Assembly: GCA_910575255.1 (NCBI GenBank)
Contig: CAJTEM010000022.1
Location: 1-64,000 of the forward strand
Length of the DNA: 64,000 bases
Direction of reading: 5' to 3'
Origin: Lachnospiraceae bacterium
GTDB taxonomy: Bacteria; Bacillota; Clostridia; Lachnospirales; Lachnospiraceae
Shown in pieces: positions 35,434-44,828 of the stretch; position 1 is the first letter of the stretch, and every line of letters begins with the position of its first letter. Under the pieces are notes generated by a model. It had not been told where the DNA came from, searched no databases, and worked only from the letters and a program-made list of their open reading frames with translations. Position numbers and translations under genes: made by a program.

Positions 35434-36140
35434 TTCATCCAGTCCTCTCTTTCCATATTGAGAAGCGCCTTAAACACCTCCAGATCATCTATGGTAGTGA
35501 TCTTCACATTTTTCTCCGTCCCTCTGGAAAAATACACCCGCTCCCCAAGGCGGAGCATTAAGGTATTAATATATACCTCGCCCCGGATTCCCCTCCGCGC
35601 CGCCTCCTCATATGCCCACAAGGCCTTCCCATACCGATAAGCCTGAGGCGTCTGGACACGCATGATCTCCTGACGACCGATATTCTCATCCCCCGATATT
35701 CCGTCCTCTGTCCTTACAATCGTCTCCTGACATCGGACCGCACTTAGGCCGGAACCCTTTTTCTGACATACCGCAATTGCGTCACAGATGACTTCCGGTG
35801 TGATAAACGGGCGGATTCCGTCATGGACAATCACCACATCCTCCTCCTGGCAGATATCCCTCAAGGCCTCCATCCCCTTCTGGGTAGACTCCTGCCCGTC
35901 ACTGCCTCCGCTTACCACCCATTTCAGTTTTGTGATCTGATACTGCCTCGCATAAGCCCTCAGAACCTCATGCCATCCCTCCAGACACACTACCAGAATC
36001 CCGTCAATATCCGGATGCTGCTGAAAATTCTCCAGGGTGTAAATGATCAGCGGCTTTTCATACACGTTCATAAACTGTTTCGGCACATCCTGCTGCGTCC
36101 TGCTTCCACAGCCCCCTGCCAAAATCAAGGCTATATTCAT
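35430..36140 (-). CDS. IspD/TarI-like cytidylyltransferase
   Basis: A 236-residue nucleotidyltransferase that joins CMP to a sugar-alcohol phosphate or similar. The CTP site is ILAGGCGSRTQQDVPKQF (6-23), the catalytic region VIVHDGIRPFI (about 104) and RVQTPQAYRY (about 164). In this setting, as in teichoic-acid-type loci, a CDP-polyol (CDP-ribitol or -glycerol) is a more likely product than the isoprenoid intermediate. The start at 36140 is ten bases after AGGAA; a GTG three codons upstream is possible. It overlaps the DUF4422 gene downstream. Confidence 0.82.
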   Translation of the reverse strand: MNIALILAGGCGSRTQQDVPKQFMNVYEKPLIIYTLENFQQHPDIDGILVVCLEGWHEVLRAYARQYQITKLKWVVSGGSDGQESTQKGMEALRDICQEEDVVIVHDGIRPFITPEVICDAIAVCQKKGSGLSAVRCQETIVRTEDGISGDENIGRQEIMRVQTPQAYRYGKALWAYEEAARRGIRGEVYINTLMLRLGERVYFSRGTEKNVKITTIDDLEVFKALLNMEREDWMK

Positions 36141-36245
36141 CTCTGTCACTTCCTGCGCTTTCTGTCTGTGTTGCTGTCCCGGTTTCTTTTTATACTTTCC
36201 GCTGCGTGCTGTCTCTGCCTCTTCCTATCCTGACCGGATGATGCA

Positions 36246-36968
36246 CTAACCTCTCTTTTCCACGGATTCCTCCGGATGCTTCATCCGGTACAAGGCCTTG
36301 AACATCTCCACATCCTCTACGGTATTAATCTTCATATTCAGGCTGGAACCCTTGGAAAAATACACCTTTTCCCCCAGATTCGTCAAAAGAGAACTGTTGT
36401 CCCAGGCACCCAGGCAGTTCTTTTCAATGGCCCGGTTATGTACATCCCAGATCAGTTCAAAGTCAAACGACTGAGGGGTCTGGACTTTCATAATCTCATA
36501 CCGGTTAATACTCTTATAGCCTTCCTGTCCGTCCCAGGAATGCATGATTGTGTCCATAATATAGGTAGCCGCCACCCCCATGCCTTTTTTCCTGCACATC
36601 TGCATGCTCCTGGTTATGATCTTCTCCGACACCATGGGACGGATGGCATCATGGATGACCACCATATCCCCTCTGCCCATCCGACCGCGAAGAAGCATCA
36701 GCCCCCGGTATGTAGATTCCTGGGCATCCTTCCCACCGGGAATGATCTCCTTTAATTTTGTAATGTTAAACTGACTTCCGTAAACCCGCACCATCTCCTG
36801 CCATCCATCTACACAGGTAACGATGATCTCATCAATATCCGGATGGTTCTGGAAGATCTCCAACGTGTAGACGATAATGGGGCGGTTGTTCACATTGACA
36901 AATTGTTTCGGTATGTTCATCTGGAAGCGGGGGTCTATGCCTCCGGCCAGGATCAATGCTGTGTTCAT
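36246..36968 (-). CDS. IspD/TarI-like cytidylyltransferase, paralogue with altered CTP loop
   Basis: A 240-residue paralogue of the gene just downstream: same plan, with ALILAGGIDPRFQMNIPKQF (4-23), VVIHDAIRPM and KVQTPQSFDFE. The GxGxR part of the CTP loop is changed to GIDPRF, losing the second Gly, although Arg and the PKQF Lys remain. It may prefer another substrate or be slow. The ATG at 36968 has AAGGAG ten bases upstream. A 91-base gap lies between it and the DUF4422 gene upstream. Confidence 0.78.
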   Translation of the reverse strand: MNTALILAGGIDPRFQMNIPKQFVNVNNRPIIVYTLEIFQNHPDIDEIIVTCVDGWQEMVRVYGSQFNITKLKEIIPGGKDAQESTYRGLMLLRGRMGRGDMVVIHDAIRPMVSEKIITRSMQMCRKKGMGVAATYIMDTIMHSWDGQEGYKSINRYEIMKVQTPQSFDFELIWDVHNRAIEKNCLGAWDNSSLLTNLGEKVYFSKGSSLNMKINTVEDVEMFKALYRMKHPEESVEKRG

Positions 36969-37058
36969 GTCTTGGGTTCTCCTTGCATCATTGCCTGTCA
37001 TAATATAAAAAATCCTGATATCAAATATCAAAATATGTACTCTGCTTTGGGTATGCCT

Positions 37059-38216
37059 CTACCCTTCCACAAAATGCTTCTTCACATGCACAATCTTATA
37101 ATCCTCCTCATGTCTCAAAAAATAAATCCCCATAAGCCGTTCCGCCAGAAAGCCAATATACCTTTTTTGATAGGTGCCAACTCTCACATCACAGTGCGCC
37201 TCACAGTACTCCAGGATAGGGAACAGCCATTCACAGTAATCATCCAGTATCTTCTTCCGGGCAATCACCATGTTATAGCCATAATAAAAATTTCCCTGTT
37301 CCAGTTCCCGCGCCGCCATTGCATATTCCGGCGCCAGGGTACGGACCGCCTCCATCATCACATCCCAGTCCCCTGCCACATGGTCATGGCCATAGACCTC
37401 CCTCACACTGGGGACATTTAAAATGGGAATTGTCAGCACCACATCAATATCCGAGTACACCAGCCGCTTCAGCATATCCTCATTCAGTTCAAAATGCCGC
37501 CTGTAATGGCCAAGTCCCGCATAGGCCGAAGTGTCATGCTTCCATATCCAGTATAATGCCGTCAGTTCACAGTACTGTCCGTTCTTATGAGAAATGTTAT
37601 CCCCTTCATCATCCCTCAGGTCGCAGATCCGCTCCTCCGTCAGTGCCGCTCCCACCTGAATCGGAATCTCCCAGGAATACCGGGAAAGGTCCTCCGCAAG
37701 AGGTCTGTCTACATGACATTTGGCTGTATAGATGCTGACTGCATTTTCTTTCCTCTTTTTGCCCTCTGCCTCCGCGGGCATCTGTACCCGTTCCAGTTCT
37801 TCCTCCAGCGTCCGGTAGTCCTTCCCTCCGCCAAGACGGACGTGGCGGTAATAATTGCCCTGAATCATGCTCCACAGATCACTTTCAAAGGTCATGGGTA
37901 ACAGATTCACGTATCCCCGTTTCTTCAGATTTTCACGAATTTCATTCAGATACTTTCCCATGACTGCCACGATAATCAAAGCATCTTTATGAATTCTGTC
38001 CTCCCCCTCATCCAGTCCGATCACAGGAAGTCCCAGCATCCTCTCCGGATTTCCGCTTTTGTCAGACACAAGGAAACCTTCGATATTAAGTTCGTAAGGT
38101 TCCCCCATAAGACATACCGCCGCCTCACAGGCCACAAGCCCGGCCCCATAGATCACAAGCCGACTGCTGTTCTTCCATTTCGCTACGGTATCTCTGGCAT
38201 AATACACAGGGCGCAT
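37059..38216 (-). CDS. DUF4422 glycosyltransferase with N-terminal Rossmann module
   Basis: A 385-residue relative of the genes at 34360 and 38293. The module is at about 17-115 (RLVIYGAGLVACEAAVCL, GFLVSDKSGNP, LPVIGLDE). The DUF4422 part begins at SIYTAKCHVDRPL and keeps ISHKNGQYCELTALYWIWK, GLGHYRRHFEL, YGYNMVIARKKI and a C-terminal YIGFLAERLMGIYFL. The ATG at 38216 follows GGGAGG by seven bases. Its closest relative by eye is the 38293 product (many identical stretches), so the two arose by a recent local duplication. Confidence 0.8.
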   Translation of the reverse strand: MRPVYYARDTVAKWKNSSRLVIYGAGLVACEAAVCLMGEPYELNIEGFLVSDKSGNPERMLGLPVIGLDEGEDRIHKDALIIVAVMGKYLNEIRENLKKRGYVNLLPMTFESDLWSMIQGNYYRHVRLGGGKDYRTLEEELERVQMPAEAEGKKRKENAVSIYTAKCHVDRPLAEDLSRYSWEIPIQVGAALTEERICDLRDDEGDNISHKNGQYCELTALYWIWKHDTSAYAGLGHYRRHFELNEDMLKRLVYSDIDVVLTIPILNVPSVREVYGHDHVAGDWDVMMEAVRTLAPEYAMAARELEQGNFYYGYNMVIARKKILDDYCEWLFPILEYCEAHCDVRVGTYQKRYIGFLAERLMGIYFLRHEEDYKIVHVKKHFVEG

Positions 38217-38292
38217 CTTCTTTCCTCCCACATCAAACAATCACAGCCGTTTAGATCTCATTCCCTTTGCGGCAAACCAGACTCTCTCTCCC

Positions 38293-39444
38293 TTACTTCC
38301 CGATAAAATGCTTCCTGACATGGACAATCTTGTATTCCTTTTCATGATATAAAAAATATACAGACATCAGATGCTCTGCCAGAAATCCGATATACCGTTC
38401 CTGATATCCGTCCCTCTCTTTGGCGCAATGCTCCTCACAGTAAGACAAAAGGGGAAACAGCCACTCACAGTACGGCTCCAGAATCTCCCTCTTCATAAGG
38501 AACATGTTATACCCATAGTAAAACCTTCCTGCCTCCATCTCCTTTGCCGCAGATAAATACTCCGGGCAAAGACTGCGGATCGCCTGAAACATCACATCCC
38601 AGTCCCCTGCCACGTGATCACGCCGGTATACCTCCCCCACACTGGGAACATCAAAAATCGGAATGGTCAGCACCACATCCACGTCTGAACAGGCCAGCTT
38701 CTTTAGATCTCCTTCCTCCAGCTCCAGATGCCTTCTGTAATGCCCCAGCCCCACATAGTCGGACTCATCGTTTTTCCAGATCCAATAGAGGGCTGTCAGT
38801 TCACAGTACTGCCGATTCTTATGAGAGATATGACCCCCTGTATTGTCACGGATTTCGCATATCTCCTTGTCCGTCAGCGCCGCCCCCACCTGAATCGGAA
38901 TCTCCCAGAAATACCGGGAAATATCCTCCGAAAGAGGCCTGTCCACATGGCACATGGCTGTATAGATGCTTATCTTCTTATGGGTATCCTCCTCATATAT
39001 ATCCCTCAAAGCAGGAACGCAGGCTTCCTGAATCGCTTCCTCCAAAGTGATATAAGATTTCCCTTTAGACAACCGCTCCTCCCGGTAAAGATTGCCCCGA
39101 AGCAGCATCCACAGATCCCCCTCATAGGTAAGAGGGAGGATGTGATGATATCCATGACTGTGCAGGCTCTCTTCCATGGAATCCAGGTTCTTATCCACCG
39201 CGGCAATGATAATCAGGGCATCTTTCCCTAAGACAGCTTCCGCCTCCTCAAAATCAAGAACAGGGATTCCCGATACCTGGCCGGGATTTTTCCTTTTGTC
39301 TGATACCAGACAGCATTCTATGTGCAGTCCATAGGGCGGAACTGTAAGACAGTTCAAGACCCCTAAGGCCATGACTCCGGCACCGAATACGGCTGTCTGG
39401 CGGCTTTGCTTTAACTGGTTTACGATCTCTTTGGCGTAGTACAT
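38293..39444 (-). CDS. DUF4422 glycosyltransferase with N-terminal Rossmann module
   Basis: A 383-residue protein, third of the DUF4422 group. The module is at about 17-112 (TAVFGAGVMALGVL, CCLVSDKRKNP, IPVLDFEEAE). The catalytic part has SIYTAMCHVDRPL, HISHKNRQYCELTALYWIW, GLGHYRRHLEL and FYYGYNMFLMKREI. The ATG at 39444 lies about ten bases after GGGAG; a TTG seven codons upstream overlaps the ugd stop and is less likely. It follows ugd directly in the same transcript. Confidence 0.8.
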   Translation of the reverse strand: MYYAKEIVNQLKQSRQTAVFGAGVMALGVLNCLTVPPYGLHIECCLVSDKRKNPGQVSGIPVLDFEEAEAVLGKDALIIIAAVDKNLDSMEESLHSHGYHHILPLTYEGDLWMLLRGNLYREERLSKGKSYITLEEAIQEACVPALRDIYEEDTHKKISIYTAMCHVDRPLSEDISRYFWEIPIQVGAALTDKEICEIRDNTGGHISHKNRQYCELTALYWIWKNDESDYVGLGHYRRHLELEEGDLKKLACSDVDVVLTIPIFDVPSVGEVYRRDHVAGDWDVMFQAIRSLCPEYLSAAKEMEAGRFYYGYNMFLMKREILEPYCEWLFPLLSYCEEHCAKERDGYQERYIGFLAEHLMSVYFLYHEKEYKIVHVRKHFIGK

Positions 39445-39461
39445 TGGTTTGTTTCTCCCAC

Positions 39462-40634
39462 TCAATCCCGCTGATACATATCTCTGGTAAATACTTTATC
39501 CCTCACATCAGCCAGCTCCTCCGACCATCGGTTTGTGATAATAACATCAGACAACCGTTTGAATTCTTCCAGATCTCCAATTACCTTTGAACGAAAGAAT
39601 TCCGCTTCTTTTAAAGATGGCTCATAGACAACCACTTCAATCCCTTTTGCCTTTAAACGCTTCATCACACCCTGAATGGAAGACTGACGGAAGTTATCCG
39701 AATTCGATTTCATGGTCAGCCGATATACTCCTGCCACAGTCGGATTTTTCCTGATAATCTGCTCCGCAATAAAGTCTTTCCTCGTCCGGTTAGAATCCAC
39801 AATCGCCGCCATAATATTATTGGGGACATCCTCATAATTGGCCAGCAGCTGTTTGGTATCCTTCGGCAGGCAATATCCTCCATAACCAAAGGAAGGATTG
39901 TTGTAAAAATCCCCGATTCTCGGATCCAGACAGACTCCATCAATAATCTGTCTCGTATTCAAACCTTTTGTCTCCGCATACGTGTCCAGCTCATTAAAAA
40001 AGGACACTCTCATAGCCAGATAGGTATTGGCAAATAATTTGATGGCCTCTGCCTCGGCAGACCCTGTAAACAAAGTCGGAATCTCCTTCTTAACCGCCCC
40101 TTCCTGCAATAACGCCGCAAACTCCCGTGCGCGTAAGGAATCCTCTCCTACTATTATCCTGGATGGATGCAAATTGTCATACAGGGCCTTTCCCTCCCGC
40201 AGAAATTCCGGCGAAAAAATGATGTTTGCGGTATGATATTTCTTTCGGAGCATCTGCGTATAACCTACAGGAACTGTTGATTTGATAATCATTACCGCAT
40301 TGGGCACTGATCTGCATACATCTTCCACAACATTTTCCACTGAGCTGGTATCAAAATAATTCTTTTTCGGATCATAATTGGTCGGTGTTGCTATAATGAC
40401 ATACTCTGCATTCCGAAATGCTTCTGTCCGGTCTGATGTCGCAGTCAGACAAAGTTCTTTGGTTGATAAATACTCCTGCAATTCTGGATCAATAATCGGA
40501 CATTTTCTATGATTGATCATCTCCACCTTTTCGGAAATGATATCGAATGCGGCCACCTGATTGTGCTGTGCCAGAAGGACCGCATTCGATAGTCCGACGT
40601 AGCCGATGCCGGCGATTGCTATAGTTTTATTCAT
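39462..40634 (-). CDS. ugd: UDP-glucose 6-dehydrogenase
   Basis: Oxidises UDP-glucose to UDP-glucuronate with two NAD+, supplying uronic acid for the glycan. The NAD site is [13 protein letters not shown] (8-20), TVPVGYTQ near 120 holds the substrate loop and the catalytic Cys 255 is in [11 protein letters not shown]. Its length of 390 matches the compact Ugd of Gram-positive capsule loci. AGGAAACC precedes the ATG. The UDP-GlcA can feed the 4-epimerase at 46574. It differs clearly from the second dehydrogenase at 51065. Confidence 0.92.
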   Translation of the reverse strand: MNKTIAIAGIGYVGLSNAVLLAQHNQVAAFDIISEKVEMINHRKCPIIDPELQEYLSTKELCLTATSDRTEAFRNAEYVIIATPTNYDPKKNYFDTSSVENVVEDVCRSVPNAVMIIKSTVPVGYTQMLRKKYHTANIIFSPEFLREGKALYDNLHPSRIIVGEDSLRAREFAALLQEGAVKKEIPTLFTGSAEAEAIKLFANTYLAMRVSFFNELDTYAETKGLNTRQIIDGVCLDPRIGDFYNNPSFGYGGYCLPKDTKQLLANYEDVPNNIMAAIVDSNRTRKDFIAEQIIRKNPTVAGVYRLTMKSNSDNFRQSSIQGVMKRLKAKGIEVVVYEPSLKEAEFFRSKVIGDLEEFKRLSDVIITNRWSEELADVRDKVFTRDMYQRD

Positions 40635-40678
40635 AATGGTTTCCTATTTAATTTAAGATATAAATCACAACTGCTCCT

Positions 40679-42193
40679 TTAAGACAGCAAAAACCGCTCT
40701 TTATGTTTCTGATAATACCGTTCCATTTCTGCATTCTGTTCGCCATACCCCAAATGTCCCGCCACTGCATTCTCAGCAATGACGATTACTCTGGCCTGCA
40801 TCATACAAAACCCACACATCCACTCTTCATCTACACCCATGTTCCGATACTCCTGCACCGGAAATGTCCCCATTTTCATCCAGTTTTCTCTATGAAATAA
40901 GATAAATCCAATGCCGTGCCGAATCGGACAGATCGAATACTGGAATGGCCTTTCCTGCAGAACCTTCTGCATTCGATCCAGATTATTCATCTTAGGATTT
41001 CCTTCTCCCCACATGAAACGAGCTGCCTGTGGGCTCTTCCAAATTGTCAAGTCATGGTAAAAGCAGTCGGAATATTTTAATCTTCCAAACCTTTCTTCCC
41101 AAAGTTCCACCGAATGAAAGATCTCTAGCAAACGAACATATCCATAACCATGTACCGGTATCAACGGCGCCACAAATCCAACCGAATATCTGCTGTCTTC
41201 TTCCACCTTTAGATAAGTGGATTTGAGGGTTTCAAACACCCCTTCTGTCACGAAGATATCCTCATCCATTTTATAAATATATTCCCCTTCCGGATGCAAC
41301 CAGACAGCCAGGTTCACAGCAAGAGAAACATTGTTCCTCTCTGTACTCAAATACGACCAGCCATATCTTTTACACAGTTCTTTTAACGTATTGCTGGTGA
41401 GACCACTGGTCACAATACAGATATCCATATCTTCCGGTGCATAAGCCCGAAGTCTGGGAAACACACTCTCCCATACAAATTCCTTATATCCCGCAAGAAC
41501 CACCAACAGTTCGTTCTGCCCCTGCCTCCGGTCATCAAATTGATATCCAGCATTCAAATACGCTGACTGATTTCCCAAAGTGACAAAAGTCTCAAGATGT
41601 AAAAAATCCCATCCCGGCCGAAATCCCATGCCCACTAATTCCTCATAAATATCCTTATAGTAAATACTGGCAACAATGATAAAAGAGTGACGGCATCGAT
41701 CTACCGCTTCCTCCTTTGACAGGATCTCCCGGCCCTGAAACATCTCTTCCCTTTTATCCGTTACAATAAATCCTGCCACCTCAGGCAGATATTCCCTAAT
41801 CTCTCTTTCTCTATTGAAATAAGACCCTCCTGTGCCCCAAATATAGACTTTCTGTTTCTGAATCTGCTCATACAAATGACCGTTAAAAAGCAGTTCCTGT
41901 CCTAATATATAGTTTTCTTTTCCATACCCCATAGACACAAGGGAAGATATCACATCGTCCTGCGCTTCCTTACAGATTATTACCACAAGATCGTTTTTAT
42001 CTTCCTTTACCAGCTTTTCCGGAGAATAGATTCTCTCTTTTGGGACACAGATCAAATCCTTTTCCTGAAAAGAATCATCCACATAATATAAAAAATCTGA
42101 AAACGAATACAGTCCCTCCAGATCACACTGTAACCTTCCTACTCCCCATATGACGATTCTCTTCCCCTTTATCTTCTCATATATATCTGTCAT
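40679..42193 (-). CDS. Glycosyltransferase with two N-terminal Rossmann modules
   Basis: A 504-residue protein. Two copies of the shared module come first: residues 11-100 (RIVIWGVGRLQCDLEG) and 115-200 (KVYIWGTGGSYFNRE, GFIVTDKREEMFQG). A GT-A type domain begins near 228 (LLVVLAGYKEFVWESVFPRL) with a likely metal-binding MDED at 309-312 in EYIYKMDEDIF. The ATG at 42193 lies right after AAGGAGG, so the upstream 26 codons are not used. It does not fit a well-known CAZy family by eye. It is between the GT2 gene and ugd. Confidence 0.75.
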   Translation of the reverse strand: MTDIYEKIKGKRIVIWGVGRLQCDLEGLYSFSDFLYYVDDSFQEKDLICVPKERIYSPEKLVKEDKNDLVVIICKEAQDDVISSLVSMGYGKENYILGQELLFNGHLYEQIQKQKVYIWGTGGSYFNREREIREYLPEVAGFIVTDKREEMFQGREILSKEEAVDRCRHSFIIVASIYYKDIYEELVGMGFRPGWDFLHLETFVTLGNQSAYLNAGYQFDDRRQGQNELLVVLAGYKEFVWESVFPRLRAYAPEDMDICIVTSGLTSNTLKELCKRYGWSYLSTERNNVSLAVNLAVWLHPEGEYIYKMDEDIFVTEGVFETLKSTYLKVEEDSRYSVGFVAPLIPVHGYGYVRLLEIFHSVELWEERFGRLKYSDCFYHDLTIWKSPQAARFMWGEGNPKMNNLDRMQKVLQERPFQYSICPIRHGIGFILFHRENWMKMGTFPVQEYRNMGVDEEWMCGFCMMQARVIVIAENAVAGHLGYGEQNAEMERYYQKHKERFLLS

Positions 42194-42275
42194 ATCCCCT
42201 CCTTGCCCGAAAGCGTGTCTGAACCTCCATTCCCACCAAAGTATGTCCCTCTTTGCAGTATCTTTGTTCATCAGG

Positions 42276-43655
42276 CTATTTTAATGGCAAAATATCCCCT
42301 TCCCGCAAAATGTTTGTTCCCCGGATCCTCATGATTGGCGGAGAAAGCCAGATTTGCCTGTCAGGTATCCCCAAATCCATTAGCTGAACACGGATCTCAT
42401 AAAAATATTTTCTATTTGCAATCAAAACTATGGTTTCCGGATCCACTTTTAGTTCCATCGGAGGAATAACCTGGATCCCCATATAGTTCTGATTCCATTT
42501 GTGTTCATCATTATCGCTTAAGCATACAATCTCATTCCTGTTAAGCCTCAATAACAGACTTGTGATCCCCGAGCCGTTATCTCCGCATCCAAAAATGATG
42601 ACTTTCGGCCAATCAAGTACTTTTTGGATTCCATTTCTCAAAAGATTATCCTTTTTCGTCTCAATACTTCTATACTCCTCCTCAAACTTTTCCAGGCTTT
42701 CCATGAGCCATGTAAGTTCCCTAAATTGACCTGACAGTTCACACAGTTCCCAAAAATCATCCCTATTCGTAATCCCATTCATCAAATAATCTCTATACCG
42801 GTTAACATCTCTGAGAATCTCTGCCTCACATTCAGAAATCCTGGGAACTCTTTCATAAGAGGAAAGGAAACGTTCCATAGCCCTGATGTAGTTCACTCCC
42901 CAAAAAGTACGATATAAATCCGGGTTCTTTCGAATCATATCGGTTATGTATTCCACCTCATCGATTTCAAATCGGACGGTGTTGACTTGATGAGAAGAGG
43001 CTCCTTGATTATCCCTTCGGTAATAATACAAGTAATCATCGATATACAATGCCTTTGTGGCATACATAAACGCCTGCAGGATAAACCCTGTATCCTGAAA
43101 TGATGCTCCATCCGTTTCATTCAGACGAATCCTATTTTTTCGGATAAAATCAGTACGATAAATCCCGCGGCATATAAATATTTCCCGAATATACTGCCTT
43201 GGACATTCCTGGGGATTAAAAACAGTTCCCGCCCCGCAGTATTTTTCATCATTTACCGGAATCATCTGTCTTCCTACCCGGGGATAATCCATAAAACATA
43301 CATAATTACCTTTCACCCAGTCCAATTCATATGGTTCCGCATACCCCAGCAGGATCTCAAACATATTAAGCGCAATATAATCATCCGATTCCACAAAGCC
43401 GATGTACTCCCCCCGCGCTTCTGCCAGACCTAAATTATACTGATAGCCTACACTTTTTCTGGCTGACCGGATGATCCTTACACGGCTGTCCCGGCTGGCA
43501 TACGCCTCCAATATCTCCAACGATCCATCTGTGGAACCCGCATCAACAGGAAGGATCTCAATATCCTTTAAGGTCTGTCCCACGACACTGTCCATACATT
43601 CCCTGAGATAAGCGGCAGAGTTTAAGATCGGCATAATAACTGAAATTTTAGGCAT
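42276..43655 (-). CDS. GT2 glycosyltransferase with C-terminal Rossmann module
   Basis: A 459-residue protein. The GT-A domain has SVIMPILNSAAYLREC, DAGSTDGSLEIL and the metal-binding ESDD near 91-94 in GEYIGFVESDDY. A helical linker follows, then from about 345 the shared module (VIIFGCGDNGSGITS, CLSDNDEHKWN, IQVIPPMEL). The ATG is eight bases after AAGGAG, overlapping the end of the glf gene. The active cytoplasmic enzyme adds one sugar; neither donor nor acceptor is known. Confidence 0.85.
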   Translation of the reverse strand: MPKISVIMPILNSAAYLRECMDSVVGQTLKDIEILPVDAGSTDGSLEILEAYASRDSRVRIIRSARKSVGYQYNLGLAEARGEYIGFVESDDYIALNMFEILLGYAEPYELDWVKGNYVCFMDYPRVGRQMIPVNDEKYCGAGTVFNPQECPRQYIREIFICRGIYRTDFIRKNRIRLNETDGASFQDTGFILQAFMYATKALYIDDYLYYYRRDNQGASSHQVNTVRFEIDEVEYITDMIRKNPDLYRTFWGVNYIRAMERFLSSYERVPRISECEAEILRDVNRYRDYLMNGITNRDDFWELCELSGQFRELTWLMESLEKFEEEYRSIETKKDNLLRNGIQKVLDWPKVIIFGCGDNGSGITSLLLRLNRNEIVCLSDNDEHKWNQNYMGIQVIPPMELKVDPETIVLIANRKYFYEIRVQLMDLGIPDRQIWLSPPIMRIRGTNILREGDILPLK

Positions 43656-43657
43656 CC

Positions 43658-44815
43658 CTATATCTCCTTATTCTCATTACTCTCAAAAACTCTCAAAGCA
43701 TTCTCTATGGTTTCCGCCATCGTATAATACTTATAATCTGCCTGTCTCCCTGCCAGCAGCAGATTAGGAAACTGCCTGGCAGTTTTCAGATATCTTCCAT
43801 AAAGCTCCTCATTTTCCCTTTTCGGAATCGGGTAATAAGGCTCCAACTTAGCACTATAATCATACTGGCAAGGAAATTCCTTAACGATTGTTGTTTTCTC
43901 ATGTTTCTGCCTGGTCATATATTTAAACTCTGTAATCCTGGTAAAATCATAATTATTGGGATAATTGACCACGCAGATCTCCTGGTAGAATTCTCTGTCA
44001 TATGTCTCAAATACAAAATTTAACGACCGGTAAGGCAATTTCCCATAACGATAAGAAAAGGCTTCATCCAAAGGCGACGTAAGGATCAGTTTTCCTCCAA
44101 AGGCCTTGTCCATGAATTCGATCCTGAGATCCTCGTCTTTTAGCTTTATCAGCTCACGATAATCCGTGTTCAGCAATACGCGAATATTGGAATGATTTAA
44201 CATCCTCTCAAACATTCTGGTATATCCTTCTTTCGGAATCCCCTGATAACTGTTTTGGAAATACCGGTCATCCCTTGAGATATAAAAGGGAATCCGTGCC
44301 ATAGCAGCGCCTCCTACTTCTTTTGGCGTCATCCCCCACTGCTTTTCCGTATAATGGAGAAAAACATACTCGTAAATATAATTCGCAAGATACCTCAGAT
44401 CAGAATCTTTTTGATTCTGCAGCTCCATGATCGGAACCTTCGTGTTGATCTCATATTTGTCTAAAAGCTTTCTTTCCAGTACTTCCGCATAGGTTTTCGG
44501 AAAAACCTTATACAGAGATTCCAGGTTAAAAGGGATCGGGACTTTCTTCCCCTCCACAACCCCCAGAACTCTGTGATGGTAGATCAAAAAGTCTGTAAAG
44601 CGGTTCACATAATCCCATACCTCTTTGTTATCCGTATTAAAAATATGGGGGCCATATTTATGTACTAATATCCCATGGGAATCATAGCAATCGTAACAGG
44701 TCCCTCCGATATGCTGTTTCTTCTCTATGATTAAAACTTTTCTGCCCTGGGCAGCGATCCTCTCCGCCAACACACACCCTGTGAGTCCCGCTCCCACAAT
44801 GATATCATCAAACAT
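43658..44815 (-). CDS. glf: UDP-galactopyranose mutase
   Basis: Flavoenzyme of 385 residues that converts UDP-galactopyranose to UDP-galactofuranose. The FAD site is DDIIVGAGLTGCVLAERIA with the acidic end IIEKKQHIGG (about 28-37); GPHIFNTDNKEVWDYVN and the YTEKQWG stretch are characteristic Glf segments. The C terminus with PNLLLAGRQADYKYYTM is also typical. It predicts galactofuranose in the glycan, so one of the nearby GT2 enzymes should be a Galf transferase. It lies within the minus-strand run with 3- and 13-base gaps. Confidence 0.93.
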   Translation of the reverse strand: MFDDIIVGAGLTGCVLAERIAAQGRKVLIIEKKQHIGGTCYDCYDSHGILVHKYGPHIFNTDNKEVWDYVNRFTDFLIYHHRVLGVVEGKKVPIPFNLESLYKVFPKTYAEVLERKLLDKYEINTKVPIMELQNQKDSDLRYLANYIYEYVFLHYTEKQWGMTPKEVGGAAMARIPFYISRDDRYFQNSYQGIPKEGYTRMFERMLNHSNIRVLLNTDYRELIKLKDEDLRIEFMDKAFGGKLILTSPLDEAFSYRYGKLPYRSLNFVFETYDREFYQEICVVNYPNNYDFTRITEFKYMTRQKHEKTTIVKEFPCQYDYSAKLEPYYPIPKRENEELYGRYLKTARQFPNLLLAGRQADYKYYTMAETIENALRVFESNENKEI

Positions 44816-44828
44816 CCCTTTTCACCCT

